Made by a program: the position numbers and the translations under genes. From NCBI GenBank assembly GCA_030636255.1, contig DAOVXH010000133.1, positions 1 to 5,522 of the forward strand: 5,522 nucleotides of DNA. The letters run 5' to 3'. The notes beneath the pieces are model-generated. The model did no database searches, was not told where the DNA came from, and saw only the letters and a list, made by a program, of their open reading frames with translations. Below are positions 4,350 through 5,522 of this stretch, piece by piece (within the stretch, counting starts at the first letter, position 1; every line of letters starts with the position of its first letter). The DNA is from Methanomassiliicoccales archaeon (GTDB taxonomy: Archaea > Thermoplasmatota > Thermoplasmata > SG8-5).

Positions 4350-5522
4350 TTAACTTCGCAATGTCCTAGACATTGCGAATTCCTTATTTCTCAGTGCTAC
4401 AGGATGATATGGATTGATTTTGAGAACCTCTTCATAGCAGACAATGGCCTCATCAAAGTCTCCCTGTGATTGAAGTGCAGCAGCCTTGTTCAGCCATACA
4501 CCCACATCATAGGGGTCAATTTTCAATGCCTTGTCATAGGCCTCAAGGGCCGCGTCATTCATGCCCATAACCCTGTAGGTAACGCCCATATTGGACCAGA
4601 TACCAGAATCTCCTGGGTCTATTCTCAGTGCCTTCTTGTAGCATTCCAAAGCCTCATCTGCTCTGCCCAGGGTTCTCAGGGCAATGCCCTTATTGGATAA
4701 TAAATCTGGATCGTTCGGATTAAATTCCAGTGCTTTGTCATAGCAGTACAGTGATTCACCCAGAAGTCCTATTCTGTGCAGGCTCACGCCCTTATTAAAC
4801 CATGCCCAGGAATCATTTGGGTTCTGTTCCAGTGCCTTGTCAAAACATTCCACGGCCTGTTCGCTCTGGCCAATCTTTTCCAGAGCAACACCACGATTAA
4901 ACCAGGAATCATCAGTTGGCCGATTGTCAAATCCATATGCCGCCGGGGGTTCTGGCTCCGGCTCGGGTTCTGGCTCCGGCTTTTCTTCTTCACGTCTCCC
5001 AACCCTCAGCTTTCCGGATACTTTTGCTTCCTTCTTTGGAATAAGCTTCTCCTCTGTTGTCAGGGCTGGCTTGTGGGTATCGGCAGAGAATTCATATCCG
5101 CATATGTCGCAGGCATTAACATTTGTATGCCACATGGCGCCACATTCTGGACATTCCATCTTGTTGCCAGTTAAAATAAAATTTCGAACATCCTTTACCT
5201 GGTCAAATTTCTTATTCAGGGCAGTGGATATCTCGGTTGTCACAGAATCCGGATTTATTGGAACCATCAGGGTGCAGTTATGCTTTTTTGAAACAGTATC
5301 AAGTTTTTCAAGGAATTTCTCAACTTCTTTATAGCCATTTTCCAGAATAAGATAGCTCAAGTCATCAATCAAAATGACACATTCATCATTCTCTTCGCCG
5401 AACTCTTTAACCCTGCCCCACATTTCCGAGTTCAATTCCTTTGGGTCCAGGGCATTTTCCACACCTTCCATATCTGTTATCCAGATTATTTCGGCATTCT
5501 GCAGTCCATATTCCTTGTGAAG
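4350..5522 (-). CDS. DUF835 - zinc ribbon - TPR protein (N-terminus outside window)
   Basis: The frame is open to the right edge; the ATG at 5471 is internal, because the 17 codons before it continue the domain (EYGL, then IIWITD). Numbering is from that Met. The DUF835 domain runs from the edge to about residue 103. It includes DPKELN (9-14), the hydrophobic strand CVILIDDLSYLI (31-42) that looks like a Walker-B-type strand, ENGYKEVEKFLEKL (44-57) and TLMVPINP (67-74). DUF835 is an archaeal family of unknown function; a relation to degenerate KaiC/RecA-like P-loop domains is my inference. A zinc ribbon follows with Cys107, Cys110, Cys121 and Cys124. A basic linker with (EP)5 at 165-175 leads to five TPR repeats of exactly 34 residues (187-356), each with an FN/SN/LN-type start and a DP or NP end, then a short capping helix. 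The TPRs imply protein-protein binding. It is probably a cytoplasmic signalling or adaptor protein. It points at the coiled-coil operon but is separated from it by 207 bp with a promoter. Confidence 0.85.
   Translation of the reverse strand, partial: LHKEYGLQNAEIIWITDMEGVENALDPKELNSEMWGRVKEFGEENDECVILIDDLSYLILENGYKEVEKFLEKLDTVSKKHNCTLMVPINPDSVTTEISTALNKKFDQVKDVRNFILTGNKMECPECGAMWHTNVNACDICGYEFSADTHKPALTTEEKLIPKKEAKVSGKLRVGRREEEKPEPEPEPEPEPPAAYGFDNRPTDDSWFNRGVALEKIGQSEQAVECFDKALEQNPNDSWAWFNKGVSLHRIGLLGESLYCYDKALEFNPNDPDLLSNKGIALRTLGRADEALECYKKALRIDPGDSGIWSNMGVTYRVMGMNDAALEAYDKALKIDPYDVGVWLNKAAALQSQGDFDEAIVCYEEVLKINPYHPVALRNKEFAMSRTLRS
4355..4379. repeat. perfect 11-bp inverted repeat at the end of the DUF835-TPR gene
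   Basis: TTCGCAATGTC at 4355-4365 and GACATTGCGAA at 4369-4379 are exact reverse complements around a 3-base CTA spacer. It lies inside the last ten codons (EFAMSRTLRS) and ends 2 bp before the stop codon. A perfect stem of this length inside coding sequence is unusual and suggests a role in the mRNA 3' end or as a protein-binding site. Confidence 0.6.
4948..4983 (-). repeat. 18-bp tandem duplication coding for the Glu-Pro linker
   Basis: Two adjacent units starting GGTTCTGGCTCCGGCT (4948 and 4966, plus strand) differ only in the last two bases. They code for six residues each of the (EP)n linker between zinc ribbon and TPRs. Closely similar DNA occurs in the linkers of the coiled-coil gene near 3103-3126 and 3529-3549. 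Confidence 0.6.

Noticed and set aside
4948..4983. Tandem repeats as a CRISPR or minisatellite array
   Set aside because: There are only two units, without spacers, and they are fully explained by an in-frame Glu-Pro linker.
5469..5471. ATG as the true start of the DUF835 protein
   Set aside because: The frame stays open to the edge and the upstream codons match the DUF835 pattern (YGL, then IIWITD), so this Met is internal.

Overview
The window looks archaeal, most likely from a euryarchaeal/Thermoplasmatota-type genome of moderate GC. The basis is a DUF835 domain (an almost purely archaeal family), a DUF2797 protein, archaeal BRE/TATA-like promoter elements and one gene that looks leaderless. 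The lineage is an inference from gene content; there is no rRNA or other marker here to fix it.

Layout: (i) 2-607, plus strand, is the 3' part of an NAD(P)H-hydrate dehydratase gene (nnrD), a metabolite-repair enzyme, cut by the left edge. (ii) It meets a minus-strand DUF2797 gene (594-1385) tail to tail with a 14-bp overlap. (iii) Upstream of that, still on the minus strand, two genes lie 4 bp apart and form an operon: first a 712-residue zinc-ribbon/acidic-linker/long coiled-coil protein (2004-4142), then a 185-residue DUF2378/V4R-like putative sensor protein (1442-1999). (iv) A 207-bp intergenic region (4143-4349) holds the operon's promoter and several inverted repeats. (v) A DUF835 - zinc ribbon - TPR protein (4350-5522, minus) runs off the right edge.

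The three genes between 1442 and 5522 look like a signalling or scaffolding set rather than an enzyme pathway. One protein has a degenerate P-loop-like sensor domain and five TPRs, one is a long coiled coil, and one has a small ligand-binding-type domain. The first two share the same plan: a four-cysteine zinc ribbon and Glu-Pro repeat linkers that join the ribbon region to the interaction module. No transmembrane segment is seen in any of them, so a cytoplasmic role is expected. Their joint function is not known to me and is left open.

No tRNA, rRNA, CRISPR array, insertion sequence or integration site was seen. The densest unexplained signal is the 4143-4380 region, where five or more hairpins or palindromes surround the coiled-coil operon promoter. 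Two of them are diverged copies of the same element.
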